Below the pieces are notes generated by a model. It was not told the DNA's origin, did no database searches, and was given only the letters and a program-made list of their open reading frames with translations. The position numbers and the translations under genes were made by a program. This document shows, piece by piece, positions 1-8,022 of a stretch of 38,266 nt of DNA. Origin of the DNA: Alphaproteobacteria bacterium (lineage in GTDB: Bacteria; Pseudomonadota; Alphaproteobacteria; Puniceispirillales; Puniceispirillaceae); assembly GCA_009920665.1 (NCBI GenBank), contig RFZL01000022.1:1-38266 (forward strand), read 5' to 3'. How positions within the stretch are numbered: the first letter of the stretch is position 1; each line of letters opens with the position of its first letter.

Positions 1-2
1 TT

Positions 3-1773
3 GGAACAACCGTTGGCATTCAAAGCGCAAGATTAGATAATGCTTATACTTCTGTTGGTTTAGCTACATACTTCAATGTAACTGGTCTTGCAACGGTAGG
101 TAATTATATTAATGGAGTTTATGATCCAAATAGTAATGTTACTCTTGGTGCAGGAAAACCATACGATGTTGCAACTATTGTAGGTACATTGGGCACATCG
201 TATAGTGGAGTTGGAACAAATTTTGTAGCAGGAGTTGGAACGGATAGAATTACGGGTATTTCTACTAATAGAATTGTAAGATCTATTCAAGCAACTGGAG
301 TTGCTACTGAGTATACTACTGGAACCTATGTAAGCGTTGCTTCAACTACCAATGGATCTGGTACTGGTGCAAGATTTAATGTGACTGTTTTTGGTGGAGA
401 TATTGTAAGTATTAGTGTAGAAAGAGGTGGTTCTGGATACCTAATTGGAGATGTAATATACTTAAATGCATCAGCCACTGGAATTGGATTAACTCCACCA
501 ACTCTTGGAATAAGTTCAATCAAAGTTATCACTGTTACTGGAGTTTCTACATTAGCTGTAGGAAATGATATTTCTGGAAATTATATTCAATATGGTACAG
601 TAATTTCTGGTATAGAAACTGGAGTAGTTCTTTTATCTCAAAATACTACAAATACAACAGTAAGTTCCAATCAATCCTTTGTAAGTGGACCAAAGAGTAC
701 TATTAATCTTGATGTTACTGGAAATGCGAGAGTTACTGGTATTCTAACAGTTGGAGTTTCTTCAATCACACTTGATGGTGGTACTTCTCGAATTACAGGT
801 GTTGATCAAATAAGATCTAGAGAATTTAGTGCATCTCAGAGAGTCGTTGTAGACTATCCTATTGTTACAACTTACACTGGTACTCTTGCTTATGCAAGTA
901 CAACTAGAATCACTGGAGTTGCAACTGCAAATATTCAAGTAGGCTATGCAGTAACAAATGATTATTTACTTCCAGGAACTGCTGTTGCAGCAATTGGAAA
1001 TAGTTCTATTACTATAACTGGTTTTGCACAGAATGTTGCTCCAACACAAACAACATCTGGTTATATTGAGAGCGTAAACGGAAATAAAATTGCAGGTATT
1101 AATACTTCTAATATATTTGTTGGTTCTGCTGTTACTGGAACTTATATTCCAAACGGAGCCACAGTCTCAAGTATTGGAATCGGATCAATCACTCTTTCTG
1201 CAAATACTACTTCTCCAGTTGGAGAACGAGTATATCAAGGTACTCTGGCAGCAACAGGTGTAAGTACTATTACTGGTATTGCTACATCAGGTATAGTTGC
1301 TGGTGAAAATGTATATGCATCGGACTACATTTTATCCGGAACTACAGTTGTTTCCGTTGGTAATAGTTCAATAACCTTATCACAACCACCCTCACAAGTT
1401 GGTGTAGTTACTCAAACATTTGCATTTAGAAAAATTGATACTTATCAATTTGTTTATGCTGCTGGTGCTGTTGTAACCGATACATTCTATTTTGAAGATG
1501 CATATTCTGGAATTAGTACAATTCCTAACTTAAAAGGTAGAAATCTTATTTTCAGTGGTATTGGTAGTTTTGATACTGTTATCGCTGATACTACTATTAT
1601 TACTTCTGGTTTGATTGTAGAAAATATCAATGTTCCTGGAGTTGGTACAATTGGTGTACTTGAAGCCTCAGTTGGAGTTGTTACTGATATAAGTGGTGTT
1701 AATATTAGTTACACAGGTTTAGGATCTATTGGAAATGTTAAGATTGGATATGGAAATACTGATTTCCTTGTTG
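3..1773 (+). CDS. Partial T4-like phage virion structural protein (both ends missing)
   Basis: The frame is open from base 3 with no start inside the window and is AT-rich, unlike everything after base ~1780. The protein is built of short beta-type repeats rich in Gly, Ser, Thr and Val, such as TGVSTITGI, ARVTGILTVG and NSSITLS. Spacing and wording resemble the long repetitive structural or tail-fibre proteins of T4-like cyanophages and pelagiphages; I recognise this from memory of the family, not from a search. The reading frame continues to base 2138, but past ~1773 it is only the antisense of flagellin, so the true 3' end is missing. It has no functional link to the neighbouring genes and is most likely joined to them artificially. 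The exact phage protein (fibre, baseplate or other) cannot be told. Confidence 0.7.
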
Positions 1774-2429
1774 GTCGCGCCGGTGCCGGTCTGGTTGTCC
1801 ATGACAACCTTAAAGCTGTAGCTGTCATTGCCATTGAAGGTCAGATTGACGATGTTTTCGACGGCGGCAGTGCCGGTAGCTGTGTTGTCTACATTGTTGC
1901 TGCCTGCTACCGAGCCGCTGGTGGTGCCAAGCGAGGTCGTTGCCATGTTTCCAATTGTTACAGCAAGAGTTTCATTTGCTTTGGCACCAATCTGCATCGA
2001 GCCAGAGTAGGAGCCGTCAAGCAGAACAATGTCATTCCAGCGGGTTGTGTTGACAACGCGGTCGATCTCGGACTTAAGCTCCTGAACTTCTGCATCCAGG
2101 TTGGCGCGATCGGACGAGCTGTAAGTACCGTTGGCTGACTGAACAGCGATCTCACGCATACGCTGCAGCATGTTCTCGACTTCTTCCATAGCGCCTTCGG
2201 CGGTGTTGGCGAGATTGATGCCGTCATTGGCGTTGCGGATGGCAGTGTTCAGGCCCCGGATCTGGGCGTCCATTTTCGAAGCGATGGCCAGACCGGCAGC
2301 ATCGTCGGAAGCGCTGTTGATGCGCTGACCCGACGAAAGACGTTCCATGGCCTGTTCCATCTCCTTATTCACCTGCGACAGGTGATACTGCGCTGTAAGT
2401 GCCGCAGTGTTTGTGTTAATGACAGTCAT
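1774..2429 (-). pseudogene. fliC: Flagellin, 3' part missing at the chimeric junction
   Basis: This encodes the filament subunit exported through the flagellar type III system. The N-terminal D0/D1 region is textbook: it begins MTVINTNTAALTAQ and carries LSSGQRINSASDDAAGLAIA and the helix NDGINLANTAEGAMEEVENM. The start at 2429 is chosen because the family begins exactly there and a GGAGG ribosome site lies seven bases upstream; an upstream in-frame ATG would add foreign residues. About 219 codons are recognisable, then the sequence passes into AT-rich phage DNA near 1774 and the C-terminal D1/D0 helices needed for polymerisation are absent. The frame stays open to 1719 by chance. I read this as an intact flagellin gene cut by an assembly or amplification chimera, not a natural truncation. 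fliD lies nearby on the same strand, and fliS further right on the opposite strand. Confidence 0.9.
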
Positions 2430-2450
2430 TACGACCTCCATGAGTTGGTA

Positions 2451-2464
2451 TGGCACGAGTGCCA
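2451..2464. repeat. Palindrome in the flagellin leader
   Basis: TGGCAC and GTGCCA arms are separated by two bases, 22 to 35 bases ahead of the flagellin start codon. It resembles a sigma-54 -24 element, but the required GC is not at the right distance on either strand, so I do not call it a promoter. It could be an operator or a leader-RNA hairpin affecting flagellin translation. A very weak GG-N10-GC match lies slightly further upstream (about 2475-2490, minus strand). Confidence 0.35.
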
Positions 2465-2666
2465 AGGTGTCAGGAGCGGTAACGACGCCTGTCAGAAATG
2501 ATTAGGGTTTTTTTGATTTTTTTTTATGAAGCTGATTTCTTTGGTAAAAAATTCGCGTGAGTTTAGTTTTCAGCTCGTTTTTTCCCAAGATTCGGATGTT
2601 TTTTAACTGGTGAAACAGTCAATATTGATTATATATAGATTCATAAACCCGTATCGGAATACGATT

Positions 2667-3152
2667 ATGCACTGTCCACGGTTTGTCTTTGATATCGCTG
2701 TTGCGAAGAGTGCCTCCGAGTTTCTTGGCGGTGAAATGGCGCTCGAGGCCTATGCAAAGAAATATGCCGAGGGGCTGAGCGAGCAATATACCCAGATCAC
2801 GCCTGATACGGTAAATGAAGCTGCCGAACAGATGCTGCAATTCCTGGCCGAGATCGAGGCTGGTGAGTTGGCAGTCGAGTTGCTGACCGATTTCATACAT
2901 TACCGGTTGATGTTCGATGGTCCAAACCGTCCGCGCAAGCTGAAGCCGATGTTTGGCAGCATCGAGGACGGTGTGAAGACGCCTGAACTCAGCGTCTCCG
3001 AGGCGGCGAAGGCGTTCCGTGCCTATGTCTTTGGCATGCGGGCCAATACGGCACCGCGCGCGCCGTCCGGCTGGCGGCTGGAAGAGCAGGAACATCTGCC
3101 AAACCTCAACGAGATTGCGGCGCGGACCATCTCGGTTCTGGATATTCTCTAG
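2667..3152 (+). CDS. Unknown protein between flagellin and fliD
   Basis: I do not recognise this protein. It is about 161 residues from the ATG at 2667. An alternative ATG at 2736 gives 138 residues and begins MALEAYAKKYAEGLSEQY. It is mostly helical and acidic in the first half, with no signal peptide or membrane segment, then contains a basic patch (PNRPRKLKP) and a mixed C-terminal part ending ARTISVLDIL. It diverges from flagellin and runs tail-to-tail with fliD, with only 19 bases between the stops. Length and position would suit a flagellin regulator or chaperone (FlaF and FlbT occupy such places in other alphaproteobacteria), but I see no convincing FlaF or FlbT signature and do not assign it. 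Codon use looks like the flagellar neighbours, which supports a real gene. Confidence 0.65.
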   Translation: MHCPRFVFDIAVAKSASEFLGGEMALEAYAKKYAEGLSEQYTQITPDTVNEAAEQMLQFLAEIEAGELAVELLTDFIHYRLMFDGPNRPRKLKPMFGSIEDGVKTPELSVSEAAKAFRAYVFGMRANTAPRAPSGWRLEEQEHLPNLNEIAARTISVLDIL

Positions 3153-3171
3153 ATCAGGCCTTTTTGCCGGA

Positions 3172-4797
3172 TCAAGCCTGCAGGCTGGCGCGCCAGGCAT
3201 CCATCATATTGTCGAGCGACTTGCCGGTCTCTTTCAGGCTGGTCACGGCACTTTCCATGGCCGAGAATTTGGCGACATAGCGTGCCCGTATGCTTTCGAT
3301 GCGGGTGTCAAGATCGGCAAGCGCGGTCTCGTATTCCGAAAGATCCTCATTATAGCGTGTGATCTTCAGCCCCAGATCGCTGTTCAACGCCAGCACATCA
3401 CTTGCGAAACTGCTGACCTTGTCGATCAGGCTTGTCCCGACATAGATGGTGGCATCGGCACCAGAACCGGTGATCGACAGCCTCAGGCCGGCGGCGTCGC
3501 CGGTGGCGATGCTGTAGGTGTCGCCGTTGCGCGTCATCGCCTCACCGTCAATCGTCGCGCTGCCATCATTGGCAAGGTCGAATGTGTAGACGCCGTCGGC
3601 GGGTGGCGTGCCAAGCACAGACGCGGTGACGAGGCCGCTGGATGTCGTGATACGGCTGTTGGTGATGGCGGCAAAGCTGTCCGGATTGGCCTCGAAGGTC
3701 CGGCGGAAGACATCCTGGTCAAGTGACATGGTGCCGTCGCGCGCGGTCTTCACGCCGAAATCGGCCAGATAGATGGGATCGTCCTGGAAACCGGTGAGGG
3801 ACGTCGTGGTGAATCCGCGAAGCTGGCGCTGTAGCGCGCGGACCAGCGGGTCGCCGGCAAGCGGGCCGTCCTCTTCTCCGCCGACACCGCGTTTCGACAT
3901 CGATCCTAGCATCTCGTTCATGCCGTTGAGCCCGTCGACGACCAGCTGCATCGCTGCCGTGGCGGTGGTGGTGTCATAGCGGGCGGACAAGAAGGACGCT
4001 GTCGAGGTGGTTGATTTCAGCGTCAGCGTCATGCCGTCCAGCAGGTCTGTGATGGTGTTGCTGTCACGGGTGATGGTCGTGCCGTCAAGCCGAAGCGAGG
4101 CGTCCGAGGCGGCAATGGTCTCGATATTGGTATCAACCGCGCCGTAGGCGAAATCGGCCAGGCCGGCGGCACCGGCATCCTCGCTGGCGGTGATCCGCAT
4201 GGCGTGATCGGCGCCGTCACGTGATTTCAGAACCAGCGCATGGGTGGTGGCGCTTGTCTTCAGAATTGATGCCGTGACTTCGGCGTCGGCGGCGTTGATG
4301 GCGTCGCGAAGGCCTGCCAGAGTGCCATCGCCACTCGCGATATCCACCGTCACATCGCTACGATCACCGTTGGTCGTGAAACTGCCGTCGGATTCCCATG
4401 TGCCGAAGGACAGCGTCAGGCTGCCGGTGCCGACCGAGGCGGTTTCGCCGGCATGGCCGTCAAAGACCAGGGTCTGGCCGGCGGCAACGCTGTCGACAAT
4501 CACGCTGTGCGAGAAGGCAGACGCCTTCGCCATGTCATCAATCTCGATATCGAGTGAGGCGCTGGTACTGCTGGCGACAAGGCCGGTCAGGCCGGTGGCT
4601 GGCGTCAGGCCGGAATTGAGCGTCTCGAACCCCTGCTTGATCTGACCAAGGCCGGAAATCTCGACAGTGCGCTGCTCGCGTTTCTTGGTGATCTGGCTCT
4701 CGGCCGGCGCACGCTCGGCATTCACCAGAGCATCGATGATCTCGGTGGTGTTCAGGCCACTGCCCACATTCAGGGTGCTGAGATAATCAACCGACAT
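3172..4797 (-). CDS. fliD: Flagellar filament capping protein FliD
   Basis: FliD (HAP2) forms the cap at the filament tip and guides flagellin polymerisation outside the cell. The protein is 541 residues from the ATG at 4797. It begins MSVDYLSTLNVGSGLNT followed by TEIIDALVNAERAPAE, the conserved FliD N-terminal segment. The middle is variable and rich in Thr, Ser and Ala. The C-terminal part has the coiled-coil ending with DTRIESIRARYVAKFSAME and SLDNMMDAW typical of the family. Longer upstream starts exist (to 4905) but give a non-conserved leader. A strong sigma-54 promoter match lies 57 bases upstream of the start. It is on the same strand as flagellin but separated from it by an unknown plus-strand gene. 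Confidence 0.93.
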   Translation of the reverse strand: MSVDYLSTLNVGSGLNTTEIIDALVNAERAPAESQITKKREQRTVEISGLGQIKQGFETLNSGLTPATGLTGLVASSTSASLDIEIDDMAKASAFSHSVIVDSVAAGQTLVFDGHAGETASVGTGSLTLSFGTWESDGSFTTNGDRSDVTVDIASGDGTLAGLRDAINAADAEVTASILKTSATTHALVLKSRDGADHAMRITASEDAGAAGLADFAYGAVDTNIETIAASDASLRLDGTTITRDSNTITDLLDGMTLTLKSTTSTASFLSARYDTTTATAAMQLVVDGLNGMNEMLGSMSKRGVGGEEDGPLAGDPLVRALQRQLRGFTTTSLTGFQDDPIYLADFGVKTARDGTMSLDQDVFRRTFEANPDSFAAITNSRITTSSGLVTASVLGTPPADGVYTFDLANDGSATIDGEAMTRNGDTYSIATGDAAGLRLSITGSGADATIYVGTSLIDKVSSFASDVLALNSDLGLKITRYNEDLSEYETALADLDTRIESIRARYVAKFSAMESAVTSLKETGKSLDNMMDAWRASLQA

Positions 4798-4853
4798 GCC
4801 ATTTCCGCCATTCATGCAGCCGCAACCGCGCTGCTTTGTTAACGGCGTGTCAC

Positions 4854-4869
4854 TGCAAATTTTATGCCG
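4854..4869 (-). promoter_or_regulatory. Sigma-54 promoter of fliD
   Basis: Read on the minus strand this is CGGCAT-N5-TTGCA, with the invariant GG and GC exactly ten bases apart. It lies 57 to 72 bases ahead of the fliD start. The -12 half is a perfect consensus and the -24 half has one important base changed (C for T before GG). Confidence 0.7.
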
Positions 4870-5029
4870 CAACGGCAAAAAATCGTGCGGTGGTCGCGGT
4901 TTCATATTAGTGTTTTCTTATAGAGGGAGGCGGGAACTCGGTGCTGCGGTCCCGCCGCGGGGTGAGATTGGTGGTATGTGGCTGCCGGCCCTGCGGGTAT
5001 GAAGGGCTGCTGGCGATTCCCGAAAGGCC

Positions 5030-6754
5030 GTGAATACGGACAGAAAAGACACGATTGCTGACCTGACCACGCTCCTGCGGACCATTGCGGGCGGGATCCT
5101 GTGCGGGCTTGGTTTCGGCCTTGTGATGTCGATCGTCTCCAACGGCTTTGTCATCGGCGTGAAGTCGCTGACAGAATGGCGCGAGGCGTTCAGCTTCGGC
5201 AGGCTGTCGCTCGGCGGGCTCGATATATCGCTTGCCCCGTTACTGAGTCTCGTGATTGCCGCCTGCCTGATCCTTGTGGTCCGGCGCGTTTTTGGAATTT
5301 CGCGCTGGCACGGTCCGGCTGACAGCATCTATGCAGCGCACCGAACCGATAACGAACTCGATGTAAAGAGCGGGTTCGGTTCGACCCTGGCGGCCTTCAT
5401 TTCGGCCAGCGGAGGTGCCTCGGTCGGGCAATATGGGCCGCTGGTGCATTTTGGCGCGACGATGGGAAGTTTCCTTCGCCAGGCCACCGGCGGGTTTCTG
5501 ACCACCGATGTCTTCATCGGTTGCGGCGTCGCCGGTGCGATTGCCGCCGGCTTCAACGCCCCGATTGCCGGTGTGGTGTTCGCGCATGAAGCCATTCTCA
5601 GGCATTTTTCGATGCGGGCCATTGCGCCGATTGCCGTCGCCAGCGTCAGCGCGGCCTGGTTCAGCGACCGGATTTTCGGCAGCTCCCACCTGTTTGTGAT
5701 GGATGCCAGTAGCGTGGATATGTCGGCGGTGTTGCCGGCGGCGCTTGCCATCGGTCCGGTGTTCGGGCTGGTGGCCGTGATATTCATGATGAGTGTCCGT
5801 CACAGCGCCCGGTTCAGTGCCGGCAGTGGCTGGTCGCCGGTGCGGCTCGTTATGACGGCGGCGGTTCTGACCGGCATCATCGGTATGTTCGTGCCGGAAA
5901 TTCTGGGGCTTGGCACTGGCCCGCTGGCGGCGATGCTCCAGGGTGATTTCGATCTTGGTTTCCTGATGGTCCTGCTGGGTTTGAAAATCCTGGCGACGGC
6001 GCTGTGCATCGGGTTTGGCCTGTTTGGTGGGGTCTTTTCGCCGGCCTTGTTCGTCGGCGCGGCCGCCGGTGCCGTCGGGGGGCGGATTCTGGCCGGGATT
6101 GGTATTGCCGGGGCGGGGCCGGCGCTCGCCATCTGCGGCATGGCGGCGGTCGCCTCGGCGGTGATCGGCGCACCGGTATCCGGCGTCATCATCATCCTCG
6201 AGTTGACGATGAGCTATGAATTCGCCCTGGCGGCGATGCTGTCGGTGATGGTCAGCATCATGCTGAGCAATCATCTGTTCGGTCATTCATTCTTCGACCG
6301 GCAGTTGAATGACCGCGGTATCGATGTGGCGCTGGGGCGTGGCCATATCGAGATGATGGAAACACCGGTTCTGAACATCGTGTCGGCGGATTTTCCGCGA
6401 ATCGGGGCCGAATCGCGCGTTGAGGAGGCGGTGAAAATGCTTGTCGATGCCGGCGCAACAGAAGCCTACATTACCGATGATGCTGGAATTTTTGGTGGCA
6501 AGGTCTCGCTTCACAGCCTTCTTGCAGGCAAGCCGGAACAGGGTGTGGCAAGTCTGGCCGACCCCGATGCCCTGTCGATCAAGCATGACGCCTCACTGCA
6601 ACAGGCCATCGAAGTCGCCAGTAATTTCGTCGGTGAAACGATCCCGGTGATCAATCGCGACACGGGTGAAATGCTGGGTGTCGTGACCGAGGCGGATTTG
6701 TTCCAGCTCTATCTCGGCTTGCAGACGCGGATTGCCGATCTCGAACGTGCCTGA
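5030..6754 (+). CDS. ClC-family anion channel/transporter with C-terminal CBS pair
   Basis: This is a 574-residue membrane protein of the ClC chloride channel and Cl-/H+ antiporter family. The start is GTG at 5030 with AAAGG just upstream. Ten or more hydrophobic helices fill residues 17-430. Landmarks are GGASVGQYGPLVHFG (about 128-142), GFNAPIAGVVFAHE, and FGGVFSPALFVGA (helix N). Residues about 440-574 hold two CBS motifs, ending ETIPVINRDTGEMLGVVTEADLF, which in relatives bind adenine nucleotides and tune the channel. The motif normally reading GREGP here reads GQYGP, so the gating glutamate is replaced by Tyr135, and the usual GSGIP selectivity stretch reads RWHGPAD. It is therefore a divergent subfamily whose ion and coupling mode are uncertain. 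It sits between fliD and fliS with no obvious flagellar role. Confidence 0.88.
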   Translation: MNTDRKDTIADLTTLLRTIAGGILCGLGFGLVMSIVSNGFVIGVKSLTEWREAFSFGRLSLGGLDISLAPLLSLVIAACLILVVRRVFGISRWHGPADSIYAAHRTDNELDVKSGFGSTLAAFISASGGASVGQYGPLVHFGATMGSFLRQATGGFLTTDVFIGCGVAGAIAAGFNAPIAGVVFAHEAILRHFSMRAIAPIAVASVSAAWFSDRIFGSSHLFVMDASSVDMSAVLPAALAIGPVFGLVAVIFMMSVRHSARFSAGSGWSPVRLVMTAAVLTGIIGMFVPEILGLGTGPLAAMLQGDFDLGFLMVLLGLKILATALCIGFGLFGGVFSPALFVGAAAGAVGGRILAGIGIAGAGPALAICGMAAVASAVIGAPVSGVIIILELTMSYEFALAAMLSVMVSIMLSNHLFGHSFFDRQLNDRGIDVALGRGHIEMMETPVLNIVSADFPRIGAESRVEEAVKMLVDAGATEAYITDDAGIFGGKVSLHSLLAGKPEQGVASLADPDALSIKHDASLQQAIEVASNFVGETIPVINRDTGEMLGVVTEADLFQLYLGLQTRIADLERA

Positions 6755-6793
6755 TGACGCGCTGGCATCACTGTTCAAAATTAACCAAATAAA

Positions 6794-7150
6794 TCAGGCA
6801 AGTATATCAAGCTGATTGCGGAAGCGCGGGGTTTCGGCATGCAGGTTGGATGTGCGCAGGATCCGCGTTGACATCATGCTATGCTGGAATTCAGGGGCAA
6901 GCAGGCTGCGCGCCTGAAGCGCCTGTTCGGTCGATATCGTCGAGGGCGCCAGTCGCGGACTGGTGATCATCGGCATCCGCCTGCGATAATCCTGATCGCT
7001 TCTCTCAAGCGTCTGCACGGGAACCAACCCGGTGGCGGTCTGCCGACCATTTGGCACGCTGCTTGCACCAATCGCCCGTGAATCGACACCACTGCCGGGC
7101 ATGGGCGCGCCGGCGGACGGGTAGGCTGTGGATGAAACAGGAATGGCCAT
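6794..7150 (-). CDS. Possible small hypothetical protein
   Basis: This is a 118-residue frame from the ATG at 7150, rich in Ser, Pro, Arg and Thr, starting MAIPVSSTAYPSAGAPMPG and ending RFRNQLDILA. There is no signal peptide, membrane segment or family I recognise. No ribosome site precedes the ATG, which lowers confidence, but no competing gene occupies this 480-base stretch between the ClC gene and fliS. The composition looks more like a low-complexity flagellar accessory protein than noise. The sigma-54 promoter of fliS lies inside it on the opposite strand. It may equally be non-coding. Confidence 0.4.
   Translation of the reverse strand: MAIPVSSTAYPSAGAPMPGSGVDSRAIGASSVPNGRQTATGLVPVQTLERSDQDYRRRMPMITSPRLAPSTISTEQALQARSLLAPEFQHSMMSTRILRTSNLHAETPRFRNQLDILA
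7052..7067 (+). promoter_or_regulatory. Sigma-54 promoter upstream of fliS
   Basis: TGGCAC-N5-TTGCA is a perfect match to the -24/-12 consensus with GG-N10-GC. It lies about 170 bases ahead of fliS, giving a long leader, and is antisense to the possible gene 6794-7150. It is the best sigma-54 match in the window. Confidence 0.75.
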
Positions 7151-7237
7151 GCAAAAACAATACCATATTGTAGCCGTTGCGCAAACTATCCGATCGCGGA
7201 ACGCCCTGACGATCCAGAAAAGAGGGGACAGCCAGTC

Positions 7238-7636
7238 ATGAGCCTGCGTCGCAACATGCAAGCTTACAAGAATGCCGATCGGGATGCTGCAGCTGAATCG
7301 GAAAATCCACACGCCTTGATAGCCGTGTTGTTCGATGAACTGCTGAGGCACATGCGCATATTCGTCTCCGAGATCGAGGCCGGGTCTATCGGCAAGGATG
7401 CCTCCAGCGAACATTTCTCGCGATCACTGACAATCCTCTACGGATTGCAGTCAAGCTTGAATTTCGAGCAGGGTGGTGACATCGCCAACAATCTGTTCCG
7501 TCTCTATGAATATGCGCGCCAGCAATTGTTGGCCGCGATGCGGCAGCGCGAGGTCGGCGGTACGATGGCGGCGATCGACGCGCTTGAGAATATTCGCGAT
7601 GCCTGGCGGGAAATCGACGGGCGGGTTGCGAAATGA
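7238..7636 (+). CDS. fliS: Flagellin export chaperone FliS
   Basis: FliS binds the C-terminal helices of flagellin in the cytoplasm and stops it polymerising before export. The protein is 132 residues, the usual FliS length. It starts MSLRRNMQAYKNAD and contains HALIAVLFDELLRHM, LTILYGLQSSLNFEQGGDIA and NNLFRLYEYARQQLL, which are the conserved FliS helices. AGAGGGGA precedes the ATG by nine bases. The stop overlaps the ATG of the next gene by four bases, so the two are translationally coupled. The gene is probably transcribed from the sigma-54 promoter at 7052-7067, together with late flagellar genes. Confidence 0.93.
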   Translation: MSLRRNMQAYKNADRDAAAESENPHALIAVLFDELLRHMRIFVSEIEAGSIGKDASSEHFSRSLTILYGLQSSLNFEQGGDIANNLFRLYEYARQQLLAAMRQREVGGTMAAIDALENIRDAWREIDGRVAK

Positions 7637-7983
7637 AGACCGGACATATGACGACAGGAAGTGAAACGACCGGGGAGTTCGATATGACCAAAGATGAATT
7701 CCTGGCCCAGTTCAGCCAGCTGAACAGCCATATCGAAACGGCGCTGGCGTCTCAGGATTTCGATCGTGCGATGCGCATCGACACGGCGCGGCGCAACATG
7801 CTGCATGATTTCGCCGCCGCCACCGTGCCGGACGGTGACAAGGTATTTTTCGAAACGCTGGAGAAATGCGCCGCCGACAATGCGCGCGCCATCACCGAGA
7901 TGATCTCCCAGATGGGCGCGCTGCAACGCCGTGCCGGCCACCAGATGCGCGGCCTCAGCCGCTATCGCACCCATCAGGGCTGA
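7633..7983 (+). CDS. FliT-like small flagellar protein
   Basis: This 116-residue protein overlaps the fliS stop by four bases. The conserved-looking part begins at MTKDEFLAQFSQLN (a possible start at 7684). It is all-helical and charged: FDRAMRIDTARRNMLHDFA, then CAADNARAITEMISQMGALQ. Small helical proteins directly after fliS are typically FliT-like export chaperones that bind FliD or export components. The position and size fit, but sequence signatures of FliT are weak, so this is an assignment by context. It runs tail-to-tail with the sigma-54 activator gene that follows. Confidence 0.75.
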   Translation: MKTGHMTTGSETTGEFDMTKDEFLAQFSQLNSHIETALASQDFDRAMRIDTARRNMLHDFAAATVPDGDKVFFETLEKCAADNARAITEMISQMGALQRRAGHQMRGLSRYRTHQG

Positions 7984-8022
7984 TCCGTCCTGTCCTGACC
8001 GCCTTGCCGAACAGGTCAGCGA

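Noticed and set aside
1774-2138. C-terminal part of a 649-residue plus-strand frame
   Set aside because: It is the antisense of flagellin fused by chance to the phage frame at the junction.
2451-2464. Sigma-54 promoter for flagellin
   Set aside because: TGGCAC is present, but the GC of the -12 element is not ten bases after GG on either strand.
3152-3173. Bidirectional terminator between the unknown gene and fliD
   Set aside because: The GATCAGGC/GCCGGATC stem has a mismatch and no T run follows on either strand.
5240-6286. Long minus-strand frame of 348 residues
   Set aside because: Antisense shadow of the ClC gene; low-complexity His/Arg/Asp-rich composition and no ribosome site.
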